Origin: Tomitella biformata AHU 1821
GTDB taxonomy: Bacteria; Actinomycetota; Actinomycetes; Mycobacteriales; Mycobacteriaceae
Assembly (NCBI RefSeq): GCF_000524475.1
Contig: NZ_BAVQ01000006.1
Span: forward strand, 101,655-165,654
Direction of reading: 5' to 3'
DNA length: 64,000 nt
Shown: piece after piece, positions 7,595-16,940 of the stretch
Layout: each line of letters begins with the position of its first letter
How positions within the stretch are numbered: position 1 is the stretch's first letter
Position numbers and translations under genes: made by a program
Notes under the pieces: model-generated
Told to the model about the DNA's origin: nothing
What the model saw: the letters and a program-made list of their open reading frames with translations, nothing else
Database searches by the model: none

Positions 7595-9802
7595 GTGGCC
7601 CTATACCGGAAGTATCGACCGGCGACCTTCGCAGAGATCGTCGGCCAAGAACACGTCACCGAGCCGCTGAGCGCTGCGCTGGAGGCTGGGCGGATCAACC
7701 ACGCCTATCTCTTCTCGGGGCCGCGCGGTTGCGGCAAGACGTCGTCGGCGCGCATCCTCGCCCGGTCGCTCAACTGTGTTCAGGGCCCGACGGCCAGCCC
7801 GTGCGGTGTCTGCAACTCGTGTGTCGCCCTCGGCCCGGGCGGCTCCGGCAACCTCGACGTGATGGAGCTCGACGCGGCCAGCCACGGCGGTGTCGAGGAC
7901 ACCCGCGACCTCCGGGACAAGGCCTTCTACGCCCCGGCCGAGTCGCGGTACCGCGTGTTCATCGTGGACGAGGCCCACATGGTCACCAACGCGGGCTTCA
8001 ACTCGCTGCTCAAGATCGTGGAGGAGCCGCCGGAGCACCTCATCTTCATCTTCGCGACGACGGAGCCGGAGAAGGTGCTGCCGACGATCCGCTCGCGCAC
8101 CCACCACTACCCGTTCCGACTGTTGCCGCCGACCGTGATGCGCGGGCTGCTGGACAACATCTGCGAGCAGGAGCACGTCGCCGTCGAGGACGCGGTGTTC
8201 CCATTGGTCATCCGCGCGGGCGGCGGATCCCCGCGTGACTCGCTGAGTGTGCTGGACCAGCTCCTCGCCGGCGCCGGACCGGAGGGCATCACCTACCCGC
8301 GGGCGCTGTCCCTGCTGGGCGTCACCGACGTCGCGCTGATCGACGACACCGTCGATGCCCTCGCCGCCAACGACGGCGCGGCCCTGTTCGAGACCGTCAA
8401 CCGCCTCGTAGAGGCCGGGCATGATCCCCGCCGCTTCGCCTCCGACCTGCTGGAGCGGTTCCGGGACCTGATCCTCATGCAGGCCGTGCCCGACGCCGGA
8501 GAACGCGGCCTGGTCGACGCCCCCGTCGACGTGCTCGCCCGCATGCGCGCGGAGGTCGACCGCATTGGCCCCGCCACCCTGACCCGCTATGCCGAGATCG
8601 TCCATGACGGACTAGGCGAGATGCGCGGCGCGACTGCGCCCCGCCTGCTCCTTGAGGTGATGTGCGCGCGGATGCTGCTGCCCGGAGCCGCCGAGGGCCA
8701 GGCCGCGCTGATGCAGCGGTTGGAGCGGCTGGAGCGGGGGATCTCCGCCGGATTGGTGTCCGCCCCGGCTGCTGGCTTCCAGGCCGCTGGCTCTCAGGCT
8801 GCCGACACTGCGCCCGAGGTCGAGCCCGCGTTCGTCCGGCCCTCACAGCGTGCGGCCCAGGTTGCAGAGCCTGCTCCGATTGCCGTCCCCGAGCCTGTCG
8901 TGCCAGTAGTCTCCGCGGCCGAACCGGTGGTGCCCGTGGTCGCAGTGCCAGCACCGGTTCCTGTGGTCGAGCCTGTGGTCTCCGAGCCCGTCGTTGCCGA
9001 ACCCATGGCGGGGCCGGACGGTCCCGCGGAACCGTCGCCGGTTCCTGAAGCTGTGGCACCGGTGTCGCCTGCGCCCGAGCCCGAGCCGGTTGCCGTGCCC
9101 GAGCTCGCTGCCGCTGTTGACTCCGGCCGCCCGGATGCCGTCGCGGTTCGTGCCGCCTGGCCCGAGGTGATCAAGAAGGTCCGGGATTCCAGCCGGACCC
9201 TCGAGGTGATGCTCTCGGGCGCCACCGTCCGCCGGGTCGACGGCGAGGTTATCGCGATGAGCCACCCCGCGCCGCCGCTGGCCGCGCGCTTGGCGGAGCA
9301 ACACCACGCTGAGGTCATCGAGCAGGCCATGGCCGAGGTGTTCAAGTGCAGCTGGAAGCTCGTCATCGAGAAGGACTCAGGACCCGCGCCGGCAGGCGGT
9401 CCGCCGCCGCTGACCCGGGCGGCGCAGGCCGCGCCGCCCAAGGTCTCGACCGGGTTCAAACGACCCAGCCAATCGCCCAACTACCAGCCGGCCGAGCCCG
9501 CGGAGCCGTTAACCGCCGCCCCGGTCCAGCGGGCCGAGGCGAGGACGACCCCGCCGGTTGTCATCACCCGGCCCTCGCAAGAAGGTCTCGCTCCCGCCGC
9601 GCAGAGCGCGGCGAGCGACTACCCCGACGACCTGCCGCCAGAGCCCGACCTGCCGGAGGACCACTTCGACGCGTCCACCGAGGACGAGATGCTCGACGAG
9701 GCCGCGGCCGGCCCGGGGGAGCAGCTCGAGCGACGGGATCCAGAGATTGTGGCGATCGAGTTGCTCGAGGCGGAGCTGGGGGCAGTGCGGCTCGAGGAGT
9801 AG
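7595..9802 (+). CDS. dnaX: DNA polymerase III subunits gamma and tau
   Basis: Clamp-loader ATPase of the replisome, 735 residues. The AAA+ core shows GPRGCGKTS (42-50), a four-cysteine zinc site (C61, C70, C73, C76), DEAH Walker B (VDEAHMV) and sensor 1 ATTEPEK. After about residue 375 comes a long Pro/Ala/Val/Glu-rich linker, then a tau-like C-terminal domain that contacts the polymerase, ending with an acidic tail. The GTG start at 7595 gives the invariant ALYRKYRPATF N-terminus. No obvious slippery frameshift site was sought in detail. In M. tuberculosis dnaX heads the same neighbourhood. Confidence 0.97.
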   Translation: MALYRKYRPATFAEIVGQEHVTEPLSAALEAGRINHAYLFSGPRGCGKTSSARILARSLNCVQGPTASPCGVCNSCVALGPGGSGNLDVMELDAASHGGVEDTRDLRDKAFYAPAESRYRVFIVDEAHMVTNAGFNSLLKIVEEPPEHLIFIFATTEPEKVLPTIRSRTHHYPFRLLPPTVMRGLLDNICEQEHVAVEDAVFPLVIRAGGGSPRDSLSVLDQLLAGAGPEGITYPRALSLLGVTDVALIDDTVDALAANDGAALFETVNRLVEAGHDPRRFASDLLERFRDLILMQAVPDAGERGLVDAPVDVLARMRAEVDRIGPATLTRYAEIVHDGLGEMRGATAPRLLLEVMCARMLLPGAAEGQAALMQRLERLERGISAGLVSAPAAGFQAAGSQAADTAPEVEPAFVRPSQRAAQVAEPAPIAVPEPVVPVVSAAEPVVPVVAVPAPVPVVEPVVSEPVVAEPMAGPDGPAEPSPVPEAVAPVSPAPEPEPVAVPELAAAVDSGRPDAVAVRAAWPEVIKKVRDSSRTLEVMLSGATVRRVDGEVIAMSHPAPPLAARLAEQHHAEVIEQAMAEVFKCSWKLVIEKDSGPAPAGGPPPLTRAAQAAPPKVSTGFKRPSQSPNYQPAEPAEPLTAAPVQRAEARTTPPVVITRPSQEGLAPAAQSAASDYPDDLPPEPDLPEDHFDASTEDEMLDEAAAGPGEQLERRDPEIVAIELLEAELGAVRLEE

Positions 9803-9833
9803 TCGGGCCCGCAGTGCGCCCCAGCGGCGTTAG

Positions 9834-10742
9834 TTAGGCCCGAGCCCTGGTCGCGGCGACCAGTTCGCTGATCACGCGGGGAACATCGCCCTGCGTGTAG
9901 CCAAGGGCCGCCGTCTCTTCGGCATCCGTCTCGTAGGAGATGGCGTTGCCGCGGCCCTGCACGATGAACGCGTCCGGCAGGAAGGGATGCTCCTCGTCCC
10001 GCTCTGCGAGCTGGATCTTGCTGCCCGCGGCGTCGAAGATCGCCTGGAAGTACTCACGGAACGTGAGATTCGCGTCGCCGATCAGATACGCCTTCGACTC
10101 GCCATTGCGCAGGGCCCCCGCCACGGCCTCCGCGAGTGACCGCGCGGACATGTAGTTGGTGCCGCCTGCGGGGGCGAAATTGGGGACGTCCGGCAGGTTG
10201 CCGTCGCTCCAGGCCAGGACCTTGCCCAAGCCGGACATGGTGCCCCCCGGATTGGCGCCGAGGATGGACGGCGGGTTGAGGGTCGTCACCGTGAAGTTCT
10301 CGTCTGCGAGTGCCCGTGCGCCTTCGTCGGCCAAGCACCGGGCCCGAACGTACTCGTTGGACTCGACCAGCTCCGGGCGCACCTGGTGGTAGTAGCTGCC
10401 GATCTGGACGACTCGGCTAACCCCGGCCTCCTTGGCGAGCGCGACGAACCGGGGCACGCCGCCACTTTGCGTCTTCTCCCAGAACTCGGCGGTGTCCACG
10501 CCCCGGGGGAGGTGCCGGATGTCGCTGCCGGCCGCGAAGACCACCGACTCAAAGGGGGCGAGGTCCTGCGCCGAGAAACTGCCGGCGCTGTAGTCGCCCA
10601 GCACGACGGGGAACTCGTGGGCAAGGGAACCCGGCTTCGGCGCGGTGCGCGCGGCCACCGTGACCTCGTTTCCCTGATCCCGCAGAATTGCGGCGATATG
10701 AGTGCCGATCATGCCCGTGCCGCCAACAACTAGCGTCTTCAT
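9834..10742 (-). CDS. NAD(P)-dependent epimerase/dehydratase-like (atypical SDR)
   Basis: Rossmann-fold protein of 302 residues with VVGGTGMIGTH at the N-terminus, the extended/atypical SDR nucleotide motif. ATG 10742 is preferred over the in-frame codon at 10754 because GAGGAG lies just upstream of it. Several residues match NAD-dependent epimerase or NmrA-type reductases; YYHQV occupies the usual catalytic Tyr area but YxxxK is not clear. It follows two acyl-CoA dehydrogenase genes on the same strand by 39 bp, so it may act on an intermediate of the same degradative path (inference). Confidence 0.82.
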   Translation of the reverse strand: MKTLVVGGTGMIGTHIAAILRDQGNEVTVAARTAPKPGSLAHEFPVVLGDYSAGSFSAQDLAPFESVVFAAGSDIRHLPRGVDTAEFWEKTQSGGVPRFVALAKEAGVSRVVQIGSYYHQVRPELVESNEYVRARCLADEGARALADENFTVTTLNPPSILGANPGGTMSGLGKVLAWSDGNLPDVPNFAPAGGTNYMSARSLAEAVAGALRNGESKAYLIGDANLTFREYFQAIFDAAGSKIQLAERDEEHPFLPDAFIVQGRGNAISYETDAEETAALGYTQGDVPRVISELVAATRARA

Positions 10743-10781
10743 TTGACTCCTCATTTGTTCGAACCCAGGACGAGCGGACTA

Positions 10782-11897
10782 CTACACTGCGACGTTCTCG
10801 CCCGCGGCGAGCTGTGCGCCGAGGCGGGCCAGGTCGGAGCTTGCGCCACCGAGCGTCGCGGCAATCTGTTTGCCCCACAACAGGTAACGGTGCAGCGGGT
10901 AGTCGGTGTCCACGCCGATGCCGCCGTGTAGATGCTGAGTGCGGTGCACCACGCGCTGCCCGCCGTCGGTGGCCCACCACTTCGCCACCAGCACCGAGGT
11001 GCCCGTGGGATGCCCCTCGGCCAGGAGCCACGCCGCCTGCCAGAATGTCGCCCGCATGGCCTCGAGGTCGATGTAGCAATCGGCCATCTGGTGCGCCACG
11101 GCCTGGAACGTCGACAGGGGGCGGCCGAACTGCTGGCGCCCGTTGAGGAACTCGACAGTTTGCGCCACCGCGCCGGCGCCCACACCGAGGGTGATCGCCG
11201 CCAGCGCCAGCTCCACACGGTCGAGCAGCCAGGTGGCTGCCGTCCCGTCAGTGGGGCCGAGCAGCTCGGCCGGTGCGGACTCAAAGGCGAGGTTGGCGCA
11301 GATCTCCCAGTTGGTGGACTGTGTCTGCTGCACCTCCACGCCCGCAGCCGCGAGATCCACCAGGAACAGGGCGGCTCCGGACTCCGTCGCCGCGGACACG
11401 ATCACCCGGTGCGCCACATGGGTGGCGGGAACCGCGGCCTTGGCGCCGGACAGCCGCCACTGGCCCCCGGCGTCGGCCCGCGCGGTGGTGCGGGGATCGC
11501 CGACGGCCCCCGGCCCGAACTCCTCCAGGCCGACGGTCAGGAACTGGGTGCCGGCCGCGGCCGGCGGGACCAGCTCCGCGCGTTGCCGCTCGTCGCCGAA
11601 CTCGCTGATCGCCATCGCGGCGAGCGCCGTCTGCCAGAGCGGCACGGGCGCGACATGGCGACCCTGCTGTTCTAGCAACACGTAGAGATCGCCCAGACCC
11701 AGGCCGCCGCCGCCGAGCTCCTCGGGGATGGCGATGCCGAGCAGACCGGCATCGGCTAGCTCGCGCCACAGCTCGCGGTCCACCCGCTCCGGGCTGGCCT
11801 CGACCTGCTTGACCCAGTCAGTGCCGGCTTTGCTGGTGAAGATGTCGTCAGCGAGGCCGGCGATAGCCTGCTGTTCCTCGCTCAAACTGAAGTCCAT
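10782..11897 (-). CDS. Acyl-CoA dehydrogenase family protein, subunit A
   Basis: FAD-dependent acyl-CoA dehydrogenase fold, 371 residues. It begins MDFSLSEEQQAIAGLADDIF and contains the C-terminal HLHGGIGVDTDYPLHRYLLWGK signature. Start 11897 is chosen because AAGGA lies six bases upstream; the in-frame ATG at 11912 lacks this. With the 388-residue partner just upstream it resembles the FadE-type alpha2-beta2 heterotetramers used for bulky CoA esters such as steroid side chains, in which each subunit supplies part of the site. Actual substrate unknown. Confidence 0.9.
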   Translation of the reverse strand: MDFSLSEEQQAIAGLADDIFTSKAGTDWVKQVEASPERVDRELWRELADAGLLGIAIPEELGGGGLGLGDLYVLLEQQGRHVAPVPLWQTALAAMAISEFGDERQRAELVPPAAAGTQFLTVGLEEFGPGAVGDPRTTARADAGGQWRLSGAKAAVPATHVAHRVIVSAATESGAALFLVDLAAAGVEVQQTQSTNWEICANLAFESAPAELLGPTDGTAATWLLDRVELALAAITLGVGAGAVAQTVEFLNGRQQFGRPLSTFQAVAHQMADCYIDLEAMRATFWQAAWLLAEGHPTGTSVLVAKWWATDGGQRVVHRTQHLHGGIGVDTDYPLHRYLLWGKQIAATLGGASSDLARLGAQLAAGENVAV

Positions 11898-11984
11898 TGG
11901 TCGTCCTTCCATAGGGTTGCCCGAGGCGCAGACAGCGTCATCTCTGGGCAGCGTGAAATTTGCCGAGTCGCTAGTGGCAGCGGC

Positions 11985-13151
11985 TCACTTGACCCGCTTC
12001 TCCCGGGTGAGGCCGAGCCCGATGCTGGCGACCATGTCGCGCAGGACCTCGTTGACGCCGCCGCCGAAGGTGTTGACCACACCCTGGCGGGAGATCTGCT
12101 CGATCTGTCCGGCCAGCAGAGCTCCAGGGGATTCCGGCCGGATGCGCCCGGCTGCCCCGAGAATGCCGAGCAAGGTGCGGTACACGTCCAAATGGGTCTC
12201 GGTGCCGTAAGTCTTGGTGGCGCCGGCATCCGCCGCGGACAGAGTGTCCTGCGCGACGGCGCTGGTCATCTTCCAGTTCAACAGCCGCATCGCCTCCAAC
12301 TTTGCATGGGTGCGGGCGAGGTCCATCTGCACCCAGGGGAGGTCGATGGCACCGGTGTCCCTGGCCCAGTCGAGCACCTGCGTCCAGAGTCCGTAGGTGC
12401 GGCCGCCGATCGCGGCCAGGCCGATCCGCTCGTGGTTGAGCTGCGCGGTGATCAGCTGCCAACCGGCGTTGATGTCCCCGACCACGTTGTTCTCGGGGAT
12501 GCGGATGCCGCTGTAGTGGGTGGAGGTGACCATCAGCCCGCCGACGGTGTTGATCGGGGACCACGAGAAGCCGGCGTCGGTGGTGGGCACGATCAGGATC
12601 GAGATGCCCTTGTGCTTGGGCGCCTCCACGTCGGTGCGGCATGCCAGCCAGACGAAGTCGGCGGTGTTCGCGCCGCTGGTGAAGATCTTGCTGCCGTCGA
12701 CCACCCACTCGCCGCCGTCGTGCACTGCGCGGGTGTTGAGCGAGGCGAGGTCCGTGCCGGCCTCCGACTCGGTGTAACCGATGGCGAAGACGATATCCCC
12801 GGCCAGGATGCCGGGCAGGAAACGGTCCTTCTGCTCCTGGGTCCCATATTTCATTAACGTCGGGCCGACCGTGTTGACGGTGACAAACGGGAACGGCAGG
12901 CCCGCCCGCTGGACCTCGTCGAAGAAGATGAACTGCTCCTCGAAGGAGCGACCCTGCCCGCCGTACTCGACGGGCCAGCCGATGCCGAGCCAGCCGTCCT
13001 TGCCTAGGAGGCTGACGACCTCCCGAAAGTGCTCGCCGCCCACGCCCTGCTCGCCCGCCGTCCGCCGCTTCTCCGCCGGCAGCAAGGTGGCGAAATAGGC
13101 GCGCAGCTCTTTGCGTAGTGCGAGCTGTTCGGATGACTCTCGTAGGTCCAT
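11985..13151 (-). CDS. Acyl-CoA dehydrogenase family protein, subunit B
   Basis: 388 residues; AGDIVFAIGYTESEAGTDLASL is the FAD/substrate loop typical of the family, and the C-terminal FGGGVNEVLRDMVA helix holds a glutamate where a catalytic base is expected. AGGAGAG five bases before ATG 13151 supports the start. First gene of a minus-strand set with the 371-residue subunit (87-bp gap) and the reductase at 9834. The pairing of two short, non-identical dehydrogenases argues for a heteromeric enzyme. No steroid-ring or side-chain genes lie nearby, so specificity is open. Confidence 0.9.
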   Translation of the reverse strand: MDLRESSEQLALRKELRAYFATLLPAEKRRTAGEQGVGGEHFREVVSLLGKDGWLGIGWPVEYGGQGRSFEEQFIFFDEVQRAGLPFPFVTVNTVGPTLMKYGTQEQKDRFLPGILAGDIVFAIGYTESEAGTDLASLNTRAVHDGGEWVVDGSKIFTSGANTADFVWLACRTDVEAPKHKGISILIVPTTDAGFSWSPINTVGGLMVTSTHYSGIRIPENNVVGDINAGWQLITAQLNHERIGLAAIGGRTYGLWTQVLDWARDTGAIDLPWVQMDLARTHAKLEAMRLLNWKMTSAVAQDTLSAADAGATKTYGTETHLDVYRTLLGILGAAGRIRPESPGALLAGQIEQISRQGVVNTFGGGVNEVLRDMVASIGLGLTREKRVK

Positions 13152-13308
13152 CAGGTCTCTCCTCGTGTCATCGGCAAACCACCATCGACAGCTGGATTGC
13201 GTGCGAACTGTCCTCCCTTGAAGCTAAACGGGTGAGCGAAAAACATTCAACCTCTCCCGATGGGCGGGATGGCGATCCGCAGCCGCGGGCAGCCGCACGG
13301 CACGTGAA

Positions 13309-13372
13309 TTCGCCCCCGGTTCGTGTGTTCGCCCCCGCTGCAACGGGGGCGAACACACAAAACGGGGGCGAA
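13309..13372. terminator. Nested GC-rich hairpin built from TTCGCCCCCG arms
   Basis: A perfect 15-bp inverted repeat (13323-13337 with 13344-13358, six-base loop) is flanked by an outer pair of the same decamer (13309-13318 and 13363-13372). It lies between the dienelactone hydrolase stop and the upstream dehydrogenase start. A likely transcription barrier; a similar decamer-based hairpin occurs at 50269-50334. Confidence 0.7.
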
Positions 13373-13385
13373 CTCGTGAAGAGGC

Positions 13386-14090
13386 CTACAGATGCGCGGC
13401 GAAGAACTCCCGCGTCCGGATCCCCGCGTCCTCCGCGGCGTCGCGCACGTGCCGCGGCGAGCCCGAGGCGGAGGCGAACGCGTGGCCCGCCGTCGGGTAC
13501 CGCACGATTTGCGTCGGTGCGTTCACTGACTCGATCGCCGTGCGCAGCGCCTCCACCTGCTCGACCGGGATCGACTGGTCCTTGTCCCCATAGAGCCCCA
13601 GCCAGGGGACCCGCACGCTGGCGGCGGTCTCGAGCCCGGATTCGAGTCCCGGCCAGCGGCTTTCGGCGATGCCGCTGCCGTAGAAGGTGACTGCGGCGTC
13701 GACGTCGGCGTGCGCGGCCGACCACAGGGCGATGGTGCCGCCCATGCAGAAGCCGATGATGCCCACCTTCGAGGCGCCGCCGGCGCGCAGAAACGCCACC
13801 GCGTTGCCGATGTCCTCGGCGATGCCGTCGCCGGTCAGCGTGGCCATGACGGGCCGAGCCTTGCTGAAGTCATGGTCCTCGATCACCGGGTCGCCGGCGC
13901 GGTGGTACAGATGCGGGGCCGCCGCGAGATAGCCGCCGCCGGCGAAAGTGGTTGCCAGCCAGTCGATATAGGGCGTGACGCCCCAGGCCTCCTGGACGAT
14001 CACGATGCCGGCGCGCGGGGTCCCGGTGGGGCGCGCGATGGTCAGGGGAGTGCCCTCGGACAGGGCCTTTTCGATCTTCACATCGGCCAT
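13386..14090 (-). CDS. Dienelactone hydrolase family protein
   Basis: Alpha/beta hydrolase of 234 residues with the family's cysteine nucleophile in GFCMGG (Cys115), the aspartate in the GDKD loop and the histidine in AGHAF. The family opens lactones such as dienelactone in chloroaromatic breakdown, but many actinobacterial members have unknown substrates. No strong ribosome site precedes the ATG at 14090. It lies just downstream of the methyltransferase gene (21-bp gap) and may be co-transcribed with the lipid pair. Confidence 0.92.
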   Translation of the reverse strand: MADVKIEKALSEGTPLTIARPTGTPRAGIVIVQEAWGVTPYIDWLATTFAGGGYLAAAPHLYHRAGDPVIEDHDFSKARPVMATLTGDGIAEDIGNAVAFLRAGGASKVGIIGFCMGGTIALWSAAHADVDAAVTFYGSGIAESRWPGLESGLETAASVRVPWLGLYGDKDQSIPVEQVEALRTAIESVNAPTQIVRYPTAGHAFASASGSPRHVRDAAEDAGIRTREFFAAHL

Positions 14091-14111
14091 CTGGTCAACC
14101 GTCCCGTCTCA

Positions 14112-15449
14112 TTACCAATGCCACCACGGTTGCAGGGGGACATCCGCGCTGCCGTTCGCCAGCGGCTTGACGCCGAGGACCTGGTGCAGCTGGATGATGT
14201 TGTTCTCGAAGCCGAGCCGTGAGCCGGCCATGTACAGCCCCCACACCCGAGCGGTGCCCTCGCCGACCTCGCTCACGCAGAAATCCCAGTTGTCCACAAG
14301 ATTCTGGACCCACTCTTTGAGGGTGAGCGCGTAGTGCTCGCGCAGGTTCTCCTCATGCCGGACGTCGAAGCCGGTGTCCTGCATGACGGTGATGATCTTG
14401 CCGGAGCCGGTGAGCTCACCGTCGGGAAAGACGTACCGGTCGATGAACGCGCCGGCGGTGATCGCGCCGTTGTTGCGGGGCCGGGTGATGCAGTGGTTGA
14501 GCAGGCGGCCGCCCGGGCGCAGCTTGTCGAACAGGAACTGGAAGTAGGCGGGGTAGTTGCTCACGCCGATGTGCTCGGTGATGCCGATTGAGGAGATGCG
14601 GTCGAAGCCCGTCTCGGGCACCTCGCGGTAATCGCTGAAGCGCACCTCGGCCAGCTCGCTCAGGCCCTGCTCGGCGATGGCCTTATTGGCCCACTCCGCC
14701 TGCTCCCGCGAGAGCGTCACGCCGATGGCCTTGACCCCACGGGCGGCGGCGAAGCGGACCATGCCGCCCCACCCACAGCCGACGTCGAGCAGCCGCATGC
14801 CGGGCTCGAGGCCGAGCTTGTCGAATACCAGCTGGTACTTGGCCTCTTGCGCCTGCTCGAGGGTGTCCTCGGGGGAGTGGTAGACGGCGCAGGTGTATGT
14901 CATCGATGGGCCGAGCACCTTCTCGTAGAACGCATTGGACACGTCGTAGTGGTGCTTGATCACCTCCGCGTCGCGCGACTTGGAGTGCCGCAGGCCCTCG
15001 GTGACGCGGCGCCAGCGCGGGAGCGTCTCCTGTGGCGGCGGCGGCAGGAGACGCAGGCGGTCCCGGCCGAGGGAGCGCGCGATGGCGGCGACATCCTTGG
15101 GCGACGGGCGGCGCAGCCGGATCTCCTCGATGAGCTTCTTGAAGATCGGGTACGGGTCGCCCGGATGCGCGCCGATCAGGTCCAGGTCGCCGGAGACGAA
15201 GGCGCGGGCCAGGCCGAGGTCGCCGGGCGCGGTGGCGATGAAGTTCGCGCCGCGCGGGGTCTTCAGGTTCACGCCTACCTCGGCGTCGACAGGCCCGGTG
15301 GCGGAGCCGTCATATGCCGTGAACGCGATGGGGAACGGGCCCTCGGAGACCGTGTCCAGCATCTCGGCAAGCGTGAGCTCGGGGGAGCGGCCGCCGCCAA
15401 GAAGGGAACTGAAGAAGCTGTCCATGGGGGCTCCCTTGAACATCGTCAT
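14112..15449 (-). CDS. Cyclopropane-fatty-acyl-phospholipid synthase family methyltransferase (Rv3720/TmsB-like)
   Basis: SAM-dependent lipid methyltransferase, 445 residues from ATG 15449. LLDVGCGWGGMV is the SAM motif I, and HHYDVSNAFYEKVLGPSMTYTCA is the family's lipid-site signature. ATG 15449 overlaps the FAD gene's stop as ATGA; an alternative ATG at 15425 has AAGGGAG five bases upstream, giving 437 residues. The family adds a methylene or methyl to a phospholipid acyl double bond. Paired with an FAD-binding reductase it resembles TmsB-TmsA, which make 10-methyl fatty acids, and Rv3720-Rv3719 in synteny. Product not provable here. Confidence 0.93.
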   Translation of the reverse strand: MTMFKGAPMDSFFSSLLGGGRSPELTLAEMLDTVSEGPFPIAFTAYDGSATGPVDAEVGVNLKTPRGANFIATAPGDLGLARAFVSGDLDLIGAHPGDPYPIFKKLIEEIRLRRPSPKDVAAIARSLGRDRLRLLPPPPQETLPRWRRVTEGLRHSKSRDAEVIKHHYDVSNAFYEKVLGPSMTYTCAVYHSPEDTLEQAQEAKYQLVFDKLGLEPGMRLLDVGCGWGGMVRFAAARGVKAIGVTLSREQAEWANKAIAEQGLSELAEVRFSDYREVPETGFDRISSIGITEHIGVSNYPAYFQFLFDKLRPGGRLLNHCITRPRNNGAITAGAFIDRYVFPDGELTGSGKIITVMQDTGFDVRHEENLREHYALTLKEWVQNLVDNWDFCVSEVGEGTARVWGLYMAGSRLGFENNIIQLHQVLGVKPLANGSADVPLQPWWHW

Positions 15450-16888
15450 TGTCGTCTAACCGCCTTTGCATACAGATCTAGCAGACGTGAGTGGGGGTCG
15501 TAGCGGCGTTTGAGCTCGGAATAGCGCTCACCGCCGTACATCTCATGGAACTCATCCTCGTCGTAAAACGACTCTGAGTACAGGGATTTATGGCCGTCGA
15601 GCTCGGAGACTTTGCGCTCGATCAGCCGGTTCATCGCGCCGATGGGCTCGCCGGGCACTATTGGCACCGATGACCAGAAGCCGATGTTGACGTAGGTGCG
15701 CTTGGGCTCGAGGGGGTACAGCGTCCAGGGCTGCGCGGCGTCATCCAGGGCGGCGCCGGGCCGGCCTTCACGCAGCCGCAGCGGGCACAGCCACACCGGT
15801 TCAATCTCGGTGGTCGGCAGGAACCACTGAACGAACTCCGCGGTGTTTTCTATCGGCACCTCGATGTCCTGCACGACGCGCTCCCGCGGGGGCTTGCCCT
15901 TGCGCCTCTCGAGCCGATCGCCAATGTCGTACTTCTGGTCCAGGCCGATGAGCTTCCAGTAGAAGCTGCTGCGCAAGAAGCGCTTTGGCCACCAGCGACG
16001 GATCTTCGGGTTCTGTGTGCCGAACGCGCGCGAGCACCAGAACCAGTCGGTGTCCCAGCGCCACAGGTAGTCGCGGATGGTCAGCAGGTCGGTCTTAGGG
16101 CTCTGTCCCGGCGCGTGCTGGAGGGACCGGTAGAAGATGTCCTGATCGGTGTAATCACTGGTGGGGCCGGGCTTCGAGGCCTGCTCGCCCAGCACCAGGT
16201 AGGACTCGTCGGGGGCGAACACGACGCCGTCGAGGTAGTCCACGCGGATGCCATCGTGTGTGTGCTCCAGGGCGATCGTGGCCATCGCCTCCTGCAGCTC
16301 CACCAGATCGGCGAAGCGCACGTGCCGCAGGCGCACGTACGGCTCCACCGGCTCGAGCTCGATGCGCAGCCGCGTGGAATAGCCGAGAGTGCCATAGGAA
16401 TTGGGGAAACCGTGGAATAGGTCAGAGGTCTCGGGATCCTCAGGTCGAGCTGTGATGATCTCGCCAGTGGCGGTGAGGATGTCCATCTCCAACACGGACT
16501 CGTGTGGCAGGCCGTTGCGGAAGGACGTGGCCTCGATGCCGAGCCCGGTCACCGCGCCGCCGAGGGTGATCGTCTTGAGTTGCGGCACCACCAGCGGCGC
16601 GAGCCCGAACTGCAGCGTCGCGTCCACTAGGTCCTCGTACGTGCACATCCCCTGCACATCGGCGGTGCGCGCAGCGGTGTTCACGGAGATGACACCGCCG
16701 AGCCCCGACACATCGAGACCCGGCGCGTTGGTCTTGCCGCGGGCGCGGAATAGATTTGAGGTCTTTTTGGCCAGGCGCACAGGAGCGCCGACGGGAATGT
16801 CCCGATAGCTGGCCAGCAGTTTCTCGACGCCGTCGTGGTGCGCGCGCGGGCCCACCAGGCGAACGCGATTATGAGTGAAATTGCGCAA
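15446..16888 (-). CDS. FAD-binding oxidoreductase (Rv3719/TmsA-like)
   Basis: 480-residue VAO/PCMH-type flavoprotein. The FAD domain carries the GGVISVNTAARTADVQGMCTYEDL stretch followed by PQLKTITLGGAVTGLGIE, as in DWARF1/delta24-reductase-like proteins. The start is uncertain: TTG 16888 follows GGGAGG by about 11 bases, and a GTG lies 11 codons further in. Overlap with the methyltransferase by ATGA indicates a single functional unit. In 10-methylstearate synthesis the flavoprotein reduces the methylene intermediate made by its partner; by analogy this pair probably makes a branched or modified fatty acid. Confidence 0.92.
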   Translation of the reverse strand: MRNFTHNRVRLVGPRAHHDGVEKLLASYRDIPVGAPVRLAKKTSNLFRARGKTNAPGLDVSGLGGVISVNTAARTADVQGMCTYEDLVDATLQFGLAPLVVPQLKTITLGGAVTGLGIEATSFRNGLPHESVLEMDILTATGEIITARPEDPETSDLFHGFPNSYGTLGYSTRLRIELEPVEPYVRLRHVRFADLVELQEAMATIALEHTHDGIRVDYLDGVVFAPDESYLVLGEQASKPGPTSDYTDQDIFYRSLQHAPGQSPKTDLLTIRDYLWRWDTDWFWCSRAFGTQNPKIRRWWPKRFLRSSFYWKLIGLDQKYDIGDRLERRKGKPPRERVVQDIEVPIENTAEFVQWFLPTTEIEPVWLCPLRLREGRPGAALDDAAQPWTLYPLEPKRTYVNIGFWSSVPIVPGEPIGAMNRLIERKVSELDGHKSLYSESFYDEDEFHEMYGGERYSELKRRYDPHSRLLDLYAKAVRRQ

Positions 16889-16940
16889 TTATCCGTGCAC
16901 CTCCCATCTATTTTTGTGACTCTACTGCGAAACTGCCACG